Assembly (NCBI GenBank): GCA_963792895.1
Contig: CAWBYA010000007.1
Span: 186,001-250,000 of the forward strand
Origin: UBA6912 sp963792895
Lineage (GTDB): Bacteria > Actinomycetota > Acidimicrobiia > Spongiisociales > UBA5794
DNA: 64,000 nt
Reading direction: 5' to 3'
Below, piece after piece: positions 28,464-37,107 of this stretch. How positions within the stretch are numbered: position 1 is the first letter of the stretch; every line of letters begins with the position of its first letter. Both the position numbers and the translations under genes were made by a program. Under the pieces are notes generated by a model. That model was given only the letters and a program-made list of their open reading frames with translations. It made no database searches and was not told where the DNA came from.

Positions 28464-29456
28464 CTAGAGGCGGACCATGACTTTGCCGGTGTTGGCGCCG
28501 GTGAACAGGCGGTCGAAGGCCGCGGGAGCGTTGTCGAGGCCGTCGACGATGTCGGTTGCGTACGTGAGCTTGCCCTGCCCTACCCACGTGGCGAGCTCGG
28601 CGATGGCTTCGCCTGCCCGGCTGAGGTAGTCGAGGATGATCAAGCCCTCCATCCGACCCCGCTTGCTGATCAGCATGGCGAGGTTCCTCGGGCCGGGCCG
28701 GGGTTGCTCGTCGTTGTATTGGGCGATGGCGCCGCACAGGACGATGCGCCCGCGCAGGGCGAGGTTCCCGATCGCGGCTTCCAGGATGTCGCCACCGACG
28801 TTGTCGAAGAAGACGTCGACGCCGTCTGGGCACGCGGCACGGATCGCCCTCGCCACGTTCTCGGTCTTGTAGTTGATGGCAGCGTCGAAGCCGAGCTCGT
28901 CGGTCAGCCACGCGCACTTCTCGTCTGATCCTGCGATGCCGACAGCCCGGCACCCCTCGAGCTTGGCGATCTGCCCGACGACAGACCCCACGGCACCAGC
29001 CGCTCCGGACACGAGCACGGTTTCGCCGGCAACCGGCTTGCCGATGTCGAGAAGCCCGAAGTAGGCGGTCAACCCGGTCGTGCCGAAGACACTGAGGGCA
29101 GCTTCGGGTGCCACGCCTGGGGGAACCACCTGCGCTCCTCGGCCGAGCACGGCGTATCGCTGCCATCCGGTCATCCCGAAAAGGGTGGCCCCGACGGGGT
29201 AGGCATCGTTGTTCGACTCGATGACCGTGCCGAGCCCGCCGCTGCGAATCGGTGCCCCGATCTCGATCGCAGGAAGATATGTGTCGTATGCCATCCATCC
29301 CCGGATCGTCGGGTCGATGGAGAGCCACGTGACCTCGACGAGTGCCTCGCCGGGGCCGGGGGCCGGGACCGGCACCTCGTCGGCAGCGAAGCAGTCATCG
29401 GTGACCACACCGACCGGTCGTTTGGCGAGGGTGATGCGGTGGTTTGATGCGTCCAT
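28464..29456 (-). CDS. NADP-dependent medium-chain oxidoreductase (zinc-free MDR, LTB4DH/PTGR-like)
   Basis: This 330-residue protein has WLSIDPTIRGWM near the N-terminus, the Rossmann glycine motif ETVLVSGAAGAVGSVVGQIAKL (about 143-164), DVFFDNVGGDILEAAI, and QYNDEQPRPGPRNL, all typical of the curcumin/leukotriene B4 reductase branch, which lacks the zinc ligands of alcohol dehydrogenases. It likely reduces alpha,beta-enones with NADPH; the physiological substrate is unknown. ATG 29456 follows TATGGT by 6 nt. It converges on the lipoprotein gene. Confidence 0.9.
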   Translation of the reverse strand: MDASNHRITLAKRPVGVVTDDCFAADEVPVPAPGPGEALVEVTWLSIDPTIRGWMAYDTYLPAIEIGAPIRSGGLGTVIESNNDAYPVGATLFGMTGWQRYAVLGRGAQVVPPGVAPEAALSVFGTTGLTAYFGLLDIGKPVAGETVLVSGAAGAVGSVVGQIAKLEGCRAVGIAGSDEKCAWLTDELGFDAAINYKTENVARAIRAACPDGVDVFFDNVGGDILEAAIGNLALRGRIVLCGAIAQYNDEQPRPGPRNLAMLISKRGRMEGLIILDYLSRAGEAIAELATWVGQGKLTYATDIVDGLDNAPAAFDRLFTGANTGKVMVRL

Positions 29457-29462
29457 CCGTTC

Positions 29463-29468
29463 ACCATA
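29463..29468 (-). promoter_or_regulatory. -10 hexamer TATGGT, MDR gene
   Basis: Ends 6 nt before ATG 29456; leaderless type. Confidence 0.45.
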
Positions 29469-29675
29469 CGGCCAGGCACGAACGTGTGCCGCCCGCCGCC
29501 TCTGAGAGCCTCAACGAATAGGCGAGCCGACCGCTGATGCCGGGGCCGGACCGAGCGGCACGACCGAAGGGAGAGAACAGACAGCAACTCCTCATCCCTT
29601 GCGACGCCGTCCTCCCGATGCGCACGGCCGCTCGGGACGCCCCATGGCGAACGCAGCCGCAGGGAGTGTTGCCTC

Positions 29676-29681
29676 TATCGT
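29676..29681 (+). promoter_or_regulatory. -10 hexamer TATCGT, phosphotransferase
   Basis: Ends 7 nt before GTG 29689; leaderless type. It decides the start, since the in-frame ATG 29644 would lie upstream of the promoter. Confidence 0.45.
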
Positions 29682-29688
29682 GCTCGCG

Positions 29689-30672
29689 GTGTTCACCCGG
29701 CCGGCAGACCTGCCCGACTCCCTCGTCGTCGACACCGTGCAGTCAGCTTGGTCGCTGTCCATCGACTCGGTGAGCTACGCGGCCGTCGGCTACGGCAGTC
29801 ACCATTGGCACGCGGAGGGCGAAGGGCGGCGCTGGTTCGTGACGGTCGACGATCTCGTTGCCCGGGCCCGGGATCTCGACGCAGGTGCCGATGCGGCCAA
29901 TCTCCTGAACGCAGCGCTCACCACGGCACGAATGCTGTTCGAAGCGGGAATGACCTTCGTGGTGGCCCCGGTGCCGGCGACCTCGGGCGACGTGCTCGTA
30001 CCGATCGGCGACCGGTATCTCGCCGCAATCTATCCCTGGGTCGACGGTCAGAAGTTCGAGTGGGGCGAGTTCGCCACCGGAGCGGAGAGATTCGCCGTCC
30101 TCGATCGACTCGTTTCCCTGCACCGGGCCTCTCCCGACGCGCGACGCTTTGCGCACACGGAGGACTTCAGCATCCCGGCTCGCGACCGCATGGCCGTCAT
30201 CGTCGATCAGCTCGCTGGTTGGGATCGCGGCCCTTTCGGTATGCCGGCCCGCCGCCTGCTCGACGAGCACGGGATATCCCTCTCCGAGCAGTTCCGTCAG
30301 TACGACGGGTTGGCCGCCCGGGTGCGCGACCGTCGCAACCGGATGGTGCTCACGCACGGTGAGCCACACAGGGCCAACACGATCGCAACGCCGAGCGGAG
30401 TGTTGCTCGTGGATTGGGACACCGTGCTGATCGCTCCCCCTGAGCGCGACCTGTGGTGGCTGGCCGGAGATGACACGACCGCCGTCGACGAGTACGAGCG
30501 ACGTACGGGCGCCGCCTCGGATGCCGTTGCGCTCGACCTCTACCGGCTCTGGTGGCGGCTGGCCGACATTGCGAGCTTCGCCGTCCAACTGCACTGTGCG
30601 CACGAGGACGACGAAGACAGCCGGGTCGCCTGGGAGGCGCTTGCCGCGGCCTTGCGCGATGCGGACCGCTGA
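29689..30672 (+). CDS. Aminoglycoside-phosphotransferase-family kinase-like protein
   Basis: This 327-residue protein (from GTG 29689) has the APH/choline-kinase catalytic loop MVLTHGEPHRANTI, in which the usual catalytic HGDxHxxN aspartate is replaced by Glu. The metal-binding LLVDWDTVLIAPPERDLW follows. The N-terminal lobe keeps SYAAVGYGSHHW and WFVTVDDL, but the usual ATP-binding Lys is not obvious. Members phosphorylate diverse hydroxyl compounds, not only antibiotics. It converges on the GNAT gene with 5 bp between stops. Confidence 0.78.
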   Translation: MFTRPADLPDSLVVDTVQSAWSLSIDSVSYAAVGYGSHHWHAEGEGRRWFVTVDDLVARARDLDAGADAANLLNAALTTARMLFEAGMTFVVAPVPATSGDVLVPIGDRYLAAIYPWVDGQKFEWGEFATGAERFAVLDRLVSLHRASPDARRFAHTEDFSIPARDRMAVIVDQLAGWDRGPFGMPARRLLDEHGISLSEQFRQYDGLAARVRDRRNRMVLTHGEPHRANTIATPSGVLLVDWDTVLIAPPERDLWWLAGDDTTAVDEYERRTGAASDAVALDLYRLWWRLADIASFAVQLHCAHEDDEDSRVAWEALAAALRDADR

Positions 30673-30677
30673 CCGGC

Positions 30678-31139
30678 TCAACGTCCGAGTCGAATCGAAT
30701 GGGTGGCCGTCTGCTCGCCGACGGCGGCGAAACCGAGATCCTCGTAGAACTGGGCAGCCATCCGGTCAAACGTCCGCAGGCGGACCCGGCGGAAGCTCCC
30801 ATCCGCCAACTCGAGGCACGCGCAGACCAGACGGCGCCCAATCCCCGCCTTCCGGTGGTGTGGCGTGACGTAGAGGTGCCGGAGCCGCCCCACGGTCGGG
30901 TCGTCGAGGAAGGGATCGATGTTGAGACCGCACATGCCGATGGTGTGCTCGCCGGCGAAGGCGAGAAACAGACCCTCGCCGTCCTGGTCGAATCGGTTCG
31001 AGCCATTTGCCCATTCGGTCGCCGCCCTGGCGACGAAGCGGTGACCCTCCGACGCCGCCTCGTTGAAGAGGCTGCCGAGATCGAGCGACGGCGTCGAGCC
31101 GTGTCGCACGATCGCAACCGATGCGGCACCGGCCGTCAC
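30678..31139 (-). CDS. GNAT-family N-acetyltransferase
   Basis: This 153-residue protein has the GNAT core: HTIGMCGLNIDPF, LRHLYVTPHHRKAGIGRRLV (acetyl-CoA loop RKAGIG), VRLRTFDRMAAQFYEDLGF. The GTG start at 31139 overlaps the stop of the upstream monooxygenase gene by 4 bp (GTGA), which decides the start against longer in-frame versions reaching 31481. Substrate unknown. Confidence 0.86.
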   Translation of the reverse strand: MTAGAASVAIVRHGSTPSLDLGSLFNEAASEGHRFVARAATEWANGSNRFDQDGEGLFLAFAGEHTIGMCGLNIDPFLDDPTVGRLRHLYVTPHHRKAGIGRRLVCACLELADGSFRRVRLRTFDRMAAQFYEDLGFAAVGEQTATHSIRLGR

Positions 31140-31426
31140 CCCAGACCGATCCCTCCGACCGGCTCCGTTTCCACCCGCATCGCAAAGCTCTCGATGAGCG
31201 GCCTGCCCTTGGCGATCGCGCTCTGGACCTGGGGCAGGGCCAGTGACGCTTCGTGGGCGTCTGCGCTCTCCCACACCTCGGTGACCCAGAGAACATCCGG
31301 ATCGGACGGATCGCTTGCGACGATGTAACTGAGACATCCGGGCATGGCGCCCATTCCCGCAAGGATCTCGCCGAGATCGGCTCGCCGACCAGAGGCAGCC
31401 CGAATCTTGCCGATCAGTCCGTACAT
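31136..31426 (-). CDS. Antibiotic-biosynthesis-monooxygenase (ABM) domain protein
   Basis: This 96-residue single-domain protein has the ferredoxin-like ABM pattern: MYGLIGKIRAASGRRADL, MPGCLSYIVASDPSDPDVLWVTEVWES, then a helix with HEASLALP. Such dimers are quinol or heme-related monooxygenases or simple ligand-binding proteins. A GAGGTGAAAG ribosome site precedes ATG 31426. It forms an operon with the GNAT gene. Confidence 0.85.
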   Translation of the reverse strand: MYGLIGKIRAASGRRADLGEILAGMGAMPGCLSYIVASDPSDPDVLWVTEVWESADAHEASLALPQVQSAIAKGRPLIESFAMRVETEPVGGIGLG

Positions 31427-31523
31427 GGCGTTCTTTCACCTCGCGAGAGGGAGCAAGCTGCCCGCTGGTGGTGGACACCACACCGGTCGGCAGCCGTTTT
31501 CGCAGCCGCTCGGCTCCTCTGCC

Positions 31524-31766
31524 TCACCAGTGGGGACGAAAGGGGAGGTGGGGCCGCGAGTCCGCCGCCGCTCCTGCGGCTCGCCCACACCGACGCCGAG
31601 CGAACATCGTGCGGCCGGCGCTCCACCCGGCGCGCTCGAGGTCCGGCTCGATGTGGATTCGGAGTCCAGCGAGCCGGGCGACGCCAACTGAATGATGGAG
31701 GGGCCCCGGCTCCTGCTCTCGCTGGATATCGACGTTGCGGCCGCATGTGTCGGTGATCGCGATCAC
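31524..31766 (-). CDS. Small hypothetical protein downstream of the PHP phosphoesterase
   Basis: GTG 31766 overlaps the PHP gene stop by 4 bp (GTGA), as at most real gene junctions here, and the first ~55 codons have high GC at position 3. The sequence (VIAITDTCGRNVDIQREQEP, then LAGLRIHIEPDLERAGWSAG) is not recognised. The last third is Arg/Ala-rich and looks like read-through into non-coding sequence, so the true C-terminus may be lost or frameshifted. The remaining gap to 31427 shows nothing clear. Confidence 0.4.
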   Translation of the reverse strand: MIAITDTCGRNVDIQREQEPGPLHHSVGVARLAGLRIHIEPDLERAGWSAGRTMFARRRCGRAAGAAADSRPHLPFRPHW

Positions 31767-32602
31767 TTCCGGGCCGCCGCGATGCGGTCCACCACCTCGT
31801 CCGGAACCGAGAGGTCGCCCCTCCCGACACCGACCGAGATGTCGGGTTTGTAGCGGCCGTGATAATCGGAGCCCCCGGTGGCGATGACGCCGAGCTTGTC
31901 GCAGATGGCGGCGAGGTGGCTGCGAATGTCGGGCGAGTATTCGGCGTAATGCGATTCGATGCCGGCGAGGCCCGCCGCAGCCAGCTGCTCGAACGCAGTC
32001 TCGTAGTCTGCTGCCGCGACGCCGATGGTGTGCGGGTGGGCCAACACCGGCACCGCCCTCGAGGCGCGCGCCAGGTCGATGGCTGCCGTCGCATCGAGGC
32101 GGGTTCGCTCTACGTAGGCGGGCCGGCCCCGGGCGAGAAACCGGTCGAAGGCGTCGGCGATGGTCTTGGCTCGACCCCGGGCCACGAGCACCGCCGCGAT
32201 ATGGGGACGCCCTACGACGCCCCCACCGGCTTCGTCGACGACCGATCGAGCGTCTACGTCGATCCCGAGGTCGGCGAGTCTGGCGAGGATCTCCGAATTG
32301 CGAACGTCCCTTCCAGCCCGGAGCCCAGCGAGCTCATCCTGCAGCGGACCGGGGCCGGGTTCGAGGTGGTAGACCAGCATGTGCATGGTCCCCGCTGGCC
32401 AGACAACGGACAGTTCGGTGCCGGGGATCAGCTCGATGCCGAGCTGGTGCGCTTCTGCGTGAGCTTCGGAGATTCCTCCGAGCGTGTCGTGATCGGTCAG
32501 CGCCATGGCCGTCAGCCCAGCGGCAGCCGCCAGCCGCACCACCGTTGCCGGTGTCTCCGTGCCGTCGGATGCGGTGCTGTGGAGATGAAGATCGACGGCC
32601 AA
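31763..32602 (-). CDS. PHP-domain phosphoesterase (nucleoside 3',5'-bisphosphate phosphatase-like)
   Basis: This 279-residue protein has the PHP metal ligands: VDLHLHSTASDGT, ALTDHDTL, IPGTELSV, VPVLAHPHTIG, GIESHYAEYS and GGSDYHGRY. Relatives (YciV/RnaAM type) hydrolyse 3',5'-bisphosphonucleosides or trim RNA 5' ends. The start is taken as TTG 32602, 4 nt after the preceding gene's stop, because it places DLHLHS at residues 4-9 as usual; longer in-frame versions run into the upstream gene. Confidence 0.87.
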   Translation of the reverse strand: MAVDLHLHSTASDGTETPATVVRLAAAAGLTAMALTDHDTLGGISEAHAEAHQLGIELIPGTELSVVWPAGTMHMLVYHLEPGPGPLQDELAGLRAGRDVRNSEILARLADLGIDVDARSVVDEAGGGVVGRPHIAAVLVARGRAKTIADAFDRFLARGRPAYVERTRLDATAAIDLARASRAVPVLAHPHTIGVAAADYETAFEQLAAAGLAGIESHYAEYSPDIRSHLAAICDKLGVIATGGSDYHGRYKPDISVGVGRGDLSVPDEVVDRIAAARK

Positions 32603-32606
32603 CCCG

Positions 32607-32813
32607 TCAGCCGATGAGAGGGGCGAGCGTCGCCGCTTCTGCAGAGCCGCCGAAGAGCAGGTTGGCGAGCACGAAGAGCACGATGCCGACCACAACCCAT
32701 ACTGCGATGCGCTTGCTGCGCTGAAAGATGGACTGCTTGCGCAGAACCTTCTTCTCTTCGGCGAGCTTTGCTTCCCGGTTGGCCCGCTGTCGTTCCCGTT
32801 TCGAAGTCGCCAT
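32607..32813 (-). CDS. Small single-TM membrane protein
   Basis: This 68-residue protein has a strongly basic cytoplasmic N-terminus (KRERQRANREAKLAEEKKVL), then one membrane helix (IAVWVVVGIVLFVLANLLF) and a short tail. Similar short charged-TM proteins often sit beside cyclophilin genes in actinobacteria; function unknown. ATG 32813 is preceded by TAACAT at 8 nt. Confidence 0.7.
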   Translation of the reverse strand: MATSKRERQRANREAKLAEEKKVLRKQSIFQRSKRIAVWVVVGIVLFVLANLLFGGSAEAATLAPLIG

Positions 32814-32821
32814 GGCGGGAG

Positions 32822-32827
32822 ATGTTA
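32822..32827 (-). promoter_or_regulatory. -10 hexamer TAACAT, small TM protein-PHP operon
   Basis: Ends 8 nt before ATG 32813; leaderless type. Confidence 0.45.
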
Positions 32828-32888
32828 CCCAACAACAGCTCTCGATCGAAGGGCGAACATCGCGAACTCGGATTGATCCCGGCAGCCT

Positions 32889-33659
32889 CTAGCGGCTGAC
32901 CGTGATCTGCTCGATGTAGACGCTCTCGAGCGGCACGCTGACCTCACCGGTCACGGAGGCCCCGAGCGGCAGCGCAGCGATCCGCTCCAGCGTGTCGAGG
33001 CCCTCGACGACCATGCCGAACACGTTGAACCTGAACTGGGGGGGGAACTGCACGTCGTCCAGCATCATGAAGAACTGAGATCCCGAGGTGCCCGATCCGC
33101 CATTGGCCATCGCAACGGTGCCTCTCGTGAACACGAAGTCCGCAGGAGCGAACTCGTCGGGGATGACGTAGCCCGGCCCACCGGTCCCAGTTGCAGTTGG
33201 GTCGCCCGCCTGCACCACGAAGCCCGGCACGACACGATGCATTGCCGTGCCGTCGAAGTAGCCCTGCTCGGCGAGGAACACGAAGGAGTTGACCGTCTGT
33301 GGAGCCACGGACGGGTCGAGCTCTACGACGACCTCGCCGCACGAGGTGACGATCGTCGCCACAGGCCGCGTACCCGGATCGATCGCCTCGTCGCCTGGCG
33401 AGGTGAACGCCTGGGTCGTCAGCGCCGCCGGCTGGGCGGCTCCGCACGCTGTCTGTTGTGCACGGAATCCCTCGTAGCCGACAGGGGGACGAGTCGACTC
33501 GAGGGGGATCTCAGCCACAGTCGGCGTTGGGGCGGTGGACGTCGTTGTTGTACCGGCGCTCGTCGTGGTGGGCCCTGCGCCCCCGCCACCACACGCGGAG
33601 GCAGCGAGGGTCACTGCGAGGAGCGCAAGCATGCCTCGGTGAGCAGAGGGAGTGCGCAT
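32889..33659 (-). CDS. Cyclophilin-type peptidyl-prolyl isomerase, lipoprotein
   Basis: This 256-residue protein has a lipoprotein signal ending LAASAC, a Thr-rich linker, and a cyclophilin domain: VVELDPSVAPQTVNSFVFLAEQGYFDGTAMHRVVPGFVVQAGDP, split here as SFVFLAEQGYFDG, MHRVVPGFVVQAGDP and GSQFFMMLDD. It assists folding of exported proteins at the outer face of the membrane. ATG 33659 follows TAGCAT by 8 nt and gives a proper signal; the longer in-frame start at 33806 does not. Confidence 0.9.
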   Translation of the reverse strand: MRTPSAHRGMLALLAVTLAASACGGGGAGPTTTSAGTTTTSTAPTPTVAEIPLESTRPPVGYEGFRAQQTACGAAQPAALTTQAFTSPGDEAIDPGTRPVATIVTSCGEVVVELDPSVAPQTVNSFVFLAEQGYFDGTAMHRVVPGFVVQAGDPTATGTGGPGYVIPDEFAPADFVFTRGTVAMANGGSGTSGSQFFMMLDDVQFPPQFRFNVFGMVVEGLDTLERIAALPLGASVTGEVSVPLESVYIEQITVSR

Positions 33660-33667
33660 GAGCCGAG

Positions 33668-33673
33668 ATGCTA
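33668..33673 (-). promoter_or_regulatory. -10 hexamer TAGCAT, cyclophilin
   Basis: Ends 8 nt before ATG 33659; leaderless type. Confidence 0.45.
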
Positions 33674-33732
33674 TCGGCGTCCGGCGCCAACTCGATCCGG
33701 ATGCGCAGCGCGCAACGTGCTTCAATGCGGGC

Positions 33733-34194
33733 ATGGACACGCTCACCGCTGAACAGAGCCAGGCCATGTTGGAGGAGTCGCACGTCGGCCACATCGGCGT
33801 CATCACCGATGACGGCCCTTACGTCACACCGATCTCCTACGTGCATCTGGGTGGCCAGATCGCGTTCCGCACCGCACCCGGCAGGCGGGCGGAGGCCATC
33901 CAGGCAGATCCTCGGGTCTGCATCGAGGTCAGCCGCTACGACCAAGAAACGGGCGATTGGTCGAGCGTCATCGCCACAGGCACGGCGCGCGTCATTCGTG
34001 GCGACAACGCCAAGGAGCAAGTGGTCGTCGACGCCCTGTTCGAGAAGTACCGCAACGCCTACGGGAACCTGTTGTCGATGCCCGCCGGTCTTGGTCCCGG
34101 TACCCGGTTCATCGTCGTCGTCGACGTGAGCGAGGTCTCGGGCCGCTCCTCGGGCGGCTACCTTCAGCCGAAGACCCGCCCCGGTCGCCTTTGA
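33733..34194 (+). CDS. Pyridoxamine 5'-phosphate oxidase-family flavin/F420-binding protein
   Basis: This 153-residue split-barrel protein has HVGHIGVITDDGPYVTPISYVH (family N-terminal strand pair), IAFRTAPGRRAEAIQADPRVCIEV and a conserved WSSVIATGTARVI. The layout matches the NimA-like branch (5-nitroimidazole reductases and heme or flavin binders). Substrate unknown. ATG 33733 gives the standard start; longer in-frame starts cross the divergent cyclophilin promoter. Confidence 0.85.
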   Translation: MDTLTAEQSQAMLEESHVGHIGVITDDGPYVTPISYVHLGGQIAFRTAPGRRAEAIQADPRVCIEVSRYDQETGDWSSVIATGTARVIRGDNAKEQVVVDALFEKYRNAYGNLLSMPAGLGPGTRFIVVVDVSEVSGRSSGGYLQPKTRPGRL

Positions 34195-34249
34195 CCCGAG
34201 CCGCGACCGCTCTGCGGTCGGATGGCGCGTGATGGCGTCCGCCGACCGG

Positions 34250-34255
34250 TACACT
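34250..34255 (+). promoter_or_regulatory. -10 hexamer TACACT, lysC-asd
   Basis: Ends 10 nt before ATG 34266; transcript would have a very short or no leader. Confidence 0.4.
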
Positions 34256-34265
34256 CGCCGCCGCC

Positions 34266-35498
34266 ATGGCCCTCATCGTGCAGAAGTACGGCGGCACGTC
34301 CGTCGGCGACGCAACCCGCATCCGCCGCGTTGCCGGGCGCATCGTGGCGGCGCACAACGCCGGCAATCACGTCGCGGCGGTGGTGTCTGCGATGGGCACG
34401 TCGACGGATGAGCTGATTGCGCTCGCACAAGACGTCAGCTCGAACAACTACCCCCGTGAGATGGACATGCTGCTCACGGCGGGAGAGCGCATCTCGATGG
34501 CGCTGCTGGCAATTGCGATCCAGGACCTCGGTGTACCCGCAATGAGCCTCACTGGGTCGCAGGCGGGCATTCTCACGACGTCGGTGCACGGCCAGGCCGA
34601 GATCATCGGCATTCGCGGTGACCGAGTGCGCGAGGGCCTCGATCAGGGAATGGTGGTGATCGTTGCCGGCTTCCAGGGCTTCAGCCCCGACTCTCGTGAC
34701 ATCACCACCCTCGGCCGAGGTGGCTCGGACGCCACGGCGGTCGCACTTGCCGCCACGCTCGGTGCAGACGTGTGTGAGATCTACACCGATGTCGACGGCG
34801 TGTTCACAGCCGACCCGCGCCTGATACCGGACGCAACGAAGCTCACCGAGGTCACGTTCGCCGAGATGCTGGAACTGGCGGGCGCCGGTGCGGGTGTGTT
34901 GATGGCGCGATCGGTCGAGTTCGGCCGCAGGTACCACATACCGATCCACGTCCGATCGTCGTTTCACGACGGTGAGGGCACCTGGGTGAAGGAGACGACG
35001 ATGGAAGAGCCGATCGTACGCGGGGTCGCACATGAGACCAACGACGCCAAGATCACGATCCATGGCGTGCCCGACCAACCCGGCGTGGCCGCCCGGGTCT
35101 TCGAGCCGCTGGCCGATGCAGGCGTCAACGTCGACATGATCGTTCAGAACGTGTCCCACGACGGGACCACCGACATCAGCTTCACGGTGGCAAAGGCGCA
35201 GGCGGATATCGCCCGAGCCGTCTCCGAGGGGGTTGCTGCGGCAGTGCAGGCACGCGGCGTCGATGTCGATCCCGACATCGCCAAGGTCTCGCTCGTTGGG
35301 GCAGGCATGAAGTCCGAGCTCGGGATCGCAGGGCGGATGTTCCGCATCCTCGCCGACCATGCCATCAACATCGAGATGATCTCTACCTCGCCGATCCGCA
35401 TATCCTGCGTGGTGCGCGGCCGTGACGTCGCGTCCGCGGTTCGCAGCCTCCACGACGGCTTTGGGCTCGGCGACTCCGCCCAGAAAGGGGCATCATGA
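34266..35498 (+). CDS. lysC: Aspartate kinase
   Basis: This 410-residue enzyme has VQKYGGTSVGD at the N-terminus, then TAGERISMALLAIAI, GRGGSDATAVALAA, and CEIYTDVDGVFTADPR, all aspartokinase catalytic motifs. Two ACT domains follow (about 265-400), the second with ISTSPIRISCVV. It phosphorylates aspartate in the first step toward Lys, Thr, Met and diaminopimelate; the ACT domains usually give Lys/Thr feedback inhibition. The stop overlaps the asd start by 4 bp (ATGA). Confidence 0.95.
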   Translation: MALIVQKYGGTSVGDATRIRRVAGRIVAAHNAGNHVAAVVSAMGTSTDELIALAQDVSSNNYPREMDMLLTAGERISMALLAIAIQDLGVPAMSLTGSQAGILTTSVHGQAEIIGIRGDRVREGLDQGMVVIVAGFQGFSPDSRDITTLGRGGSDATAVALAATLGADVCEIYTDVDGVFTADPRLIPDATKLTEVTFAEMLELAGAGAGVLMARSVEFGRRYHIPIHVRSSFHDGEGTWVKETTMEEPIVRGVAHETNDAKITIHGVPDQPGVAARVFEPLADAGVNVDMIVQNVSHDGTTDISFTVAKAQADIARAVSEGVAAAVQARGVDVDPDIAKVSLVGAGMKSELGIAGRMFRILADHAINIEMISTSPIRISCVVRGRDVASAVRSLHDGFGLGDSAQKGAS

Positions 35499-36520
35499 GC
35501 TTTGATCGACCGCAGGTCGCCGTCGTCGGCGCCACAGGTGCCGTCGGCACCACGATGCTCTCGATCCTCGAAGAGCGCAGCTTTCCCGTTGCTCAGTTGC
35601 GCCTGATGGCGAGCTCCCGCTCCGCCGGGCGGGTGGTGGACACCACGTGGGGTGAGGTGACGATCGAGGATCTCGCCACGGCTGATCCTGCGGGCATCGA
35701 CGTCGCCCTGTTCTCAGCCGGTGGCAGCCGGTCTCGCGAGCACGCCCCGCGATTCGCCGCCGCCGGTGCGGTCGTCGTGGACAACTCGTCGGCATTCCGC
35801 ATGGACCCGGGCGTCCCGCTCGTGGTTGCCCAGGTCAACGACGCCGACATCGTGTCTCACAACGGCATCGTGGCCAACCCGAACTGCACGACGATGGTGC
35901 TGATGATGGCGGCCGGCCCTCTGCACGCGGCTGCCCGGATACGCCGGATGACGGCCACCTCGTATCAGTCGGTGTCCGGATCAGGTCAGACCGGCATGGA
36001 CGTGCTGAGTCACGAGCTCGACATTCTCGGCAAGGACCGCGAGCTCCTGGCTACTGGGGGATGGTCCGACCCCGGCGGTGACCTGTATGCCAGACCAATC
36101 GGCTTCAACGTCCTTCCCCAGGCGGGGAGTTTCACCGATGCCGGGTACACCGACGAGGAGTGGAAGCTCGTCAACGAGACGCGCAAGATCCTGCGTGACG
36201 ACGAGATGAACGTCGAGCCGCTGTGCGTTCGGGTACCGGTGATGGTCGGCCACGGCATCGCCGCCACCATGTTCTTCGACCGTTCGATGAGCGTGGCCGA
36301 GGCGCGCAGCCTCCTCGCCGAGGCTCCCGGCGCACAGCTCTGGGGTGACGACAAGGTCCCGACGCCGCTCGACTCGGCAGGCCTCGACGATGTGCTGATC
36401 GGTCGCCTTCGCGCCACGCTCGGGGAAGAGGGCGGCATCAGCTTGTGGGCCGTTGGGGACAACTTGCGCAAGGGGGCTGCCCTCAATGCGGTCCAGCTCG
36501 CCGAGTTGCTGATCTCGTGA
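35495..36520 (+). CDS. asd: Aspartate-semialdehyde dehydrogenase
   Basis: This 341-residue enzyme has VAVVGATGAVGTTML (NADP site), SAGGSRSREHAPRFAAAGA, VVDNSSAFRMD, and the catalytic Cys in IVANPNCTTMVL, then GHGIAATMFF. It reduces aspartyl phosphate from LysC to the semialdehyde. The overlap with lysC means the two are co-translated, the usual actinobacterial arrangement. Confidence 0.95.
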   Translation: MSFDRPQVAVVGATGAVGTTMLSILEERSFPVAQLRLMASSRSAGRVVDTTWGEVTIEDLATADPAGIDVALFSAGGSRSREHAPRFAAAGAVVVDNSSAFRMDPGVPLVVAQVNDADIVSHNGIVANPNCTTMVLMMAAGPLHAAARIRRMTATSYQSVSGSGQTGMDVLSHELDILGKDRELLATGGWSDPGGDLYARPIGFNVLPQAGSFTDAGYTDEEWKLVNETRKILRDDEMNVEPLCVRVPVMVGHGIAATMFFDRSMSVAEARSLLAEAPGAQLWGDDKVPTPLDSAGLDDVLIGRLRATLGEEGGISLWAVGDNLRKGAALNAVQLAELLIS

Positions 36521-36600
36521 CGGGTGATGGCGGCCGTGACGCCATCCTCGGCCGTCTCGTACACTGAGCGTCGTAACGTGACCGACCAGGGGACGCTGCC

Positions 36601-37059
36601 GTGAAGGCCAGTGCGAGCATCGAGATCAACCGAGACATCGCAGACGTCTTTGCGTACGTGTCGGACGTCGCGGCCATGCCTGAGTGGGTCACCGGCGTTC
36701 GCAGCGCCCGGCTCGTATCGCCCGAGATGGCGAGCGGCGCACACTTGGTACTCGAGTACAACGGCGGGTGGCGACCGTACGAGTTGCAGGTGCTGGTCAC
36801 CGAATTCGACGCGCCTCGCGTGATCGCCCTGCAGACCGAGCGTGGCCCGTTCGGCTTCGAGGGCAGGATGGAGCTCGAGGCCGTCGGTGGTGGCACCAGG
36901 GTGACAAACGAAATCGAGGCGGGGCCCGACAGCGTGTCGACGAGGGTCGCCGTCATGCTCCTCGGGCCGTTTCTGCGCAGGAGCACCAACCGGCGGATCT
37001 TGCGAGAGCTCGAAGCTCTCGAGCGATCCATCGAGGGCGACTCGCAGCTGCAGGACTAG
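36601..37059 (+). CDS. SRPBCC-family (polyketide cyclase/START-like) protein
   Basis: This 152-residue protein starts KASASIEINRDIADVFAYVSDVAAMPEWVTGV, the classical SRPBCC opening with the conserved Trp, and ends in the long C-terminal helix that closes the hydrophobic cavity. It probably binds a lipid or small hydrophobic ligand. The GTG start at 36601 follows GGGGA; a TACACT hexamer lies about 38 nt upstream, so this mRNA has a leader. Confidence 0.83.
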   Translation: MKASASIEINRDIADVFAYVSDVAAMPEWVTGVRSARLVSPEMASGAHLVLEYNGGWRPYELQVLVTEFDAPRVIALQTERGPFGFEGRMELEAVGGGTRVTNEIEAGPDSVSTRVAVMLLGPFLRRSTNRRILRELEALERSIEGDSQLQD

Positions 37060-37064
37060 GACGC

Positions 37065-37096
37065 GCAACCGCCGGCGGTGTTCCGCCGGCGGTTGC
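37065..37096. terminator. Strong bidirectional terminator hairpin
   Basis: A perfect 14-bp inverted repeat: GCAACCGCCGGCGG (37065-37078) pairs with 37083-37096 around a TGTT loop. It lies between the SRPBCC stop and the tRNA-Pro 3' end, so it can serve both converging transcripts. Confidence 0.8.
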
Positions 37097-37107
37097 AGTC
37101 CGAGGTC

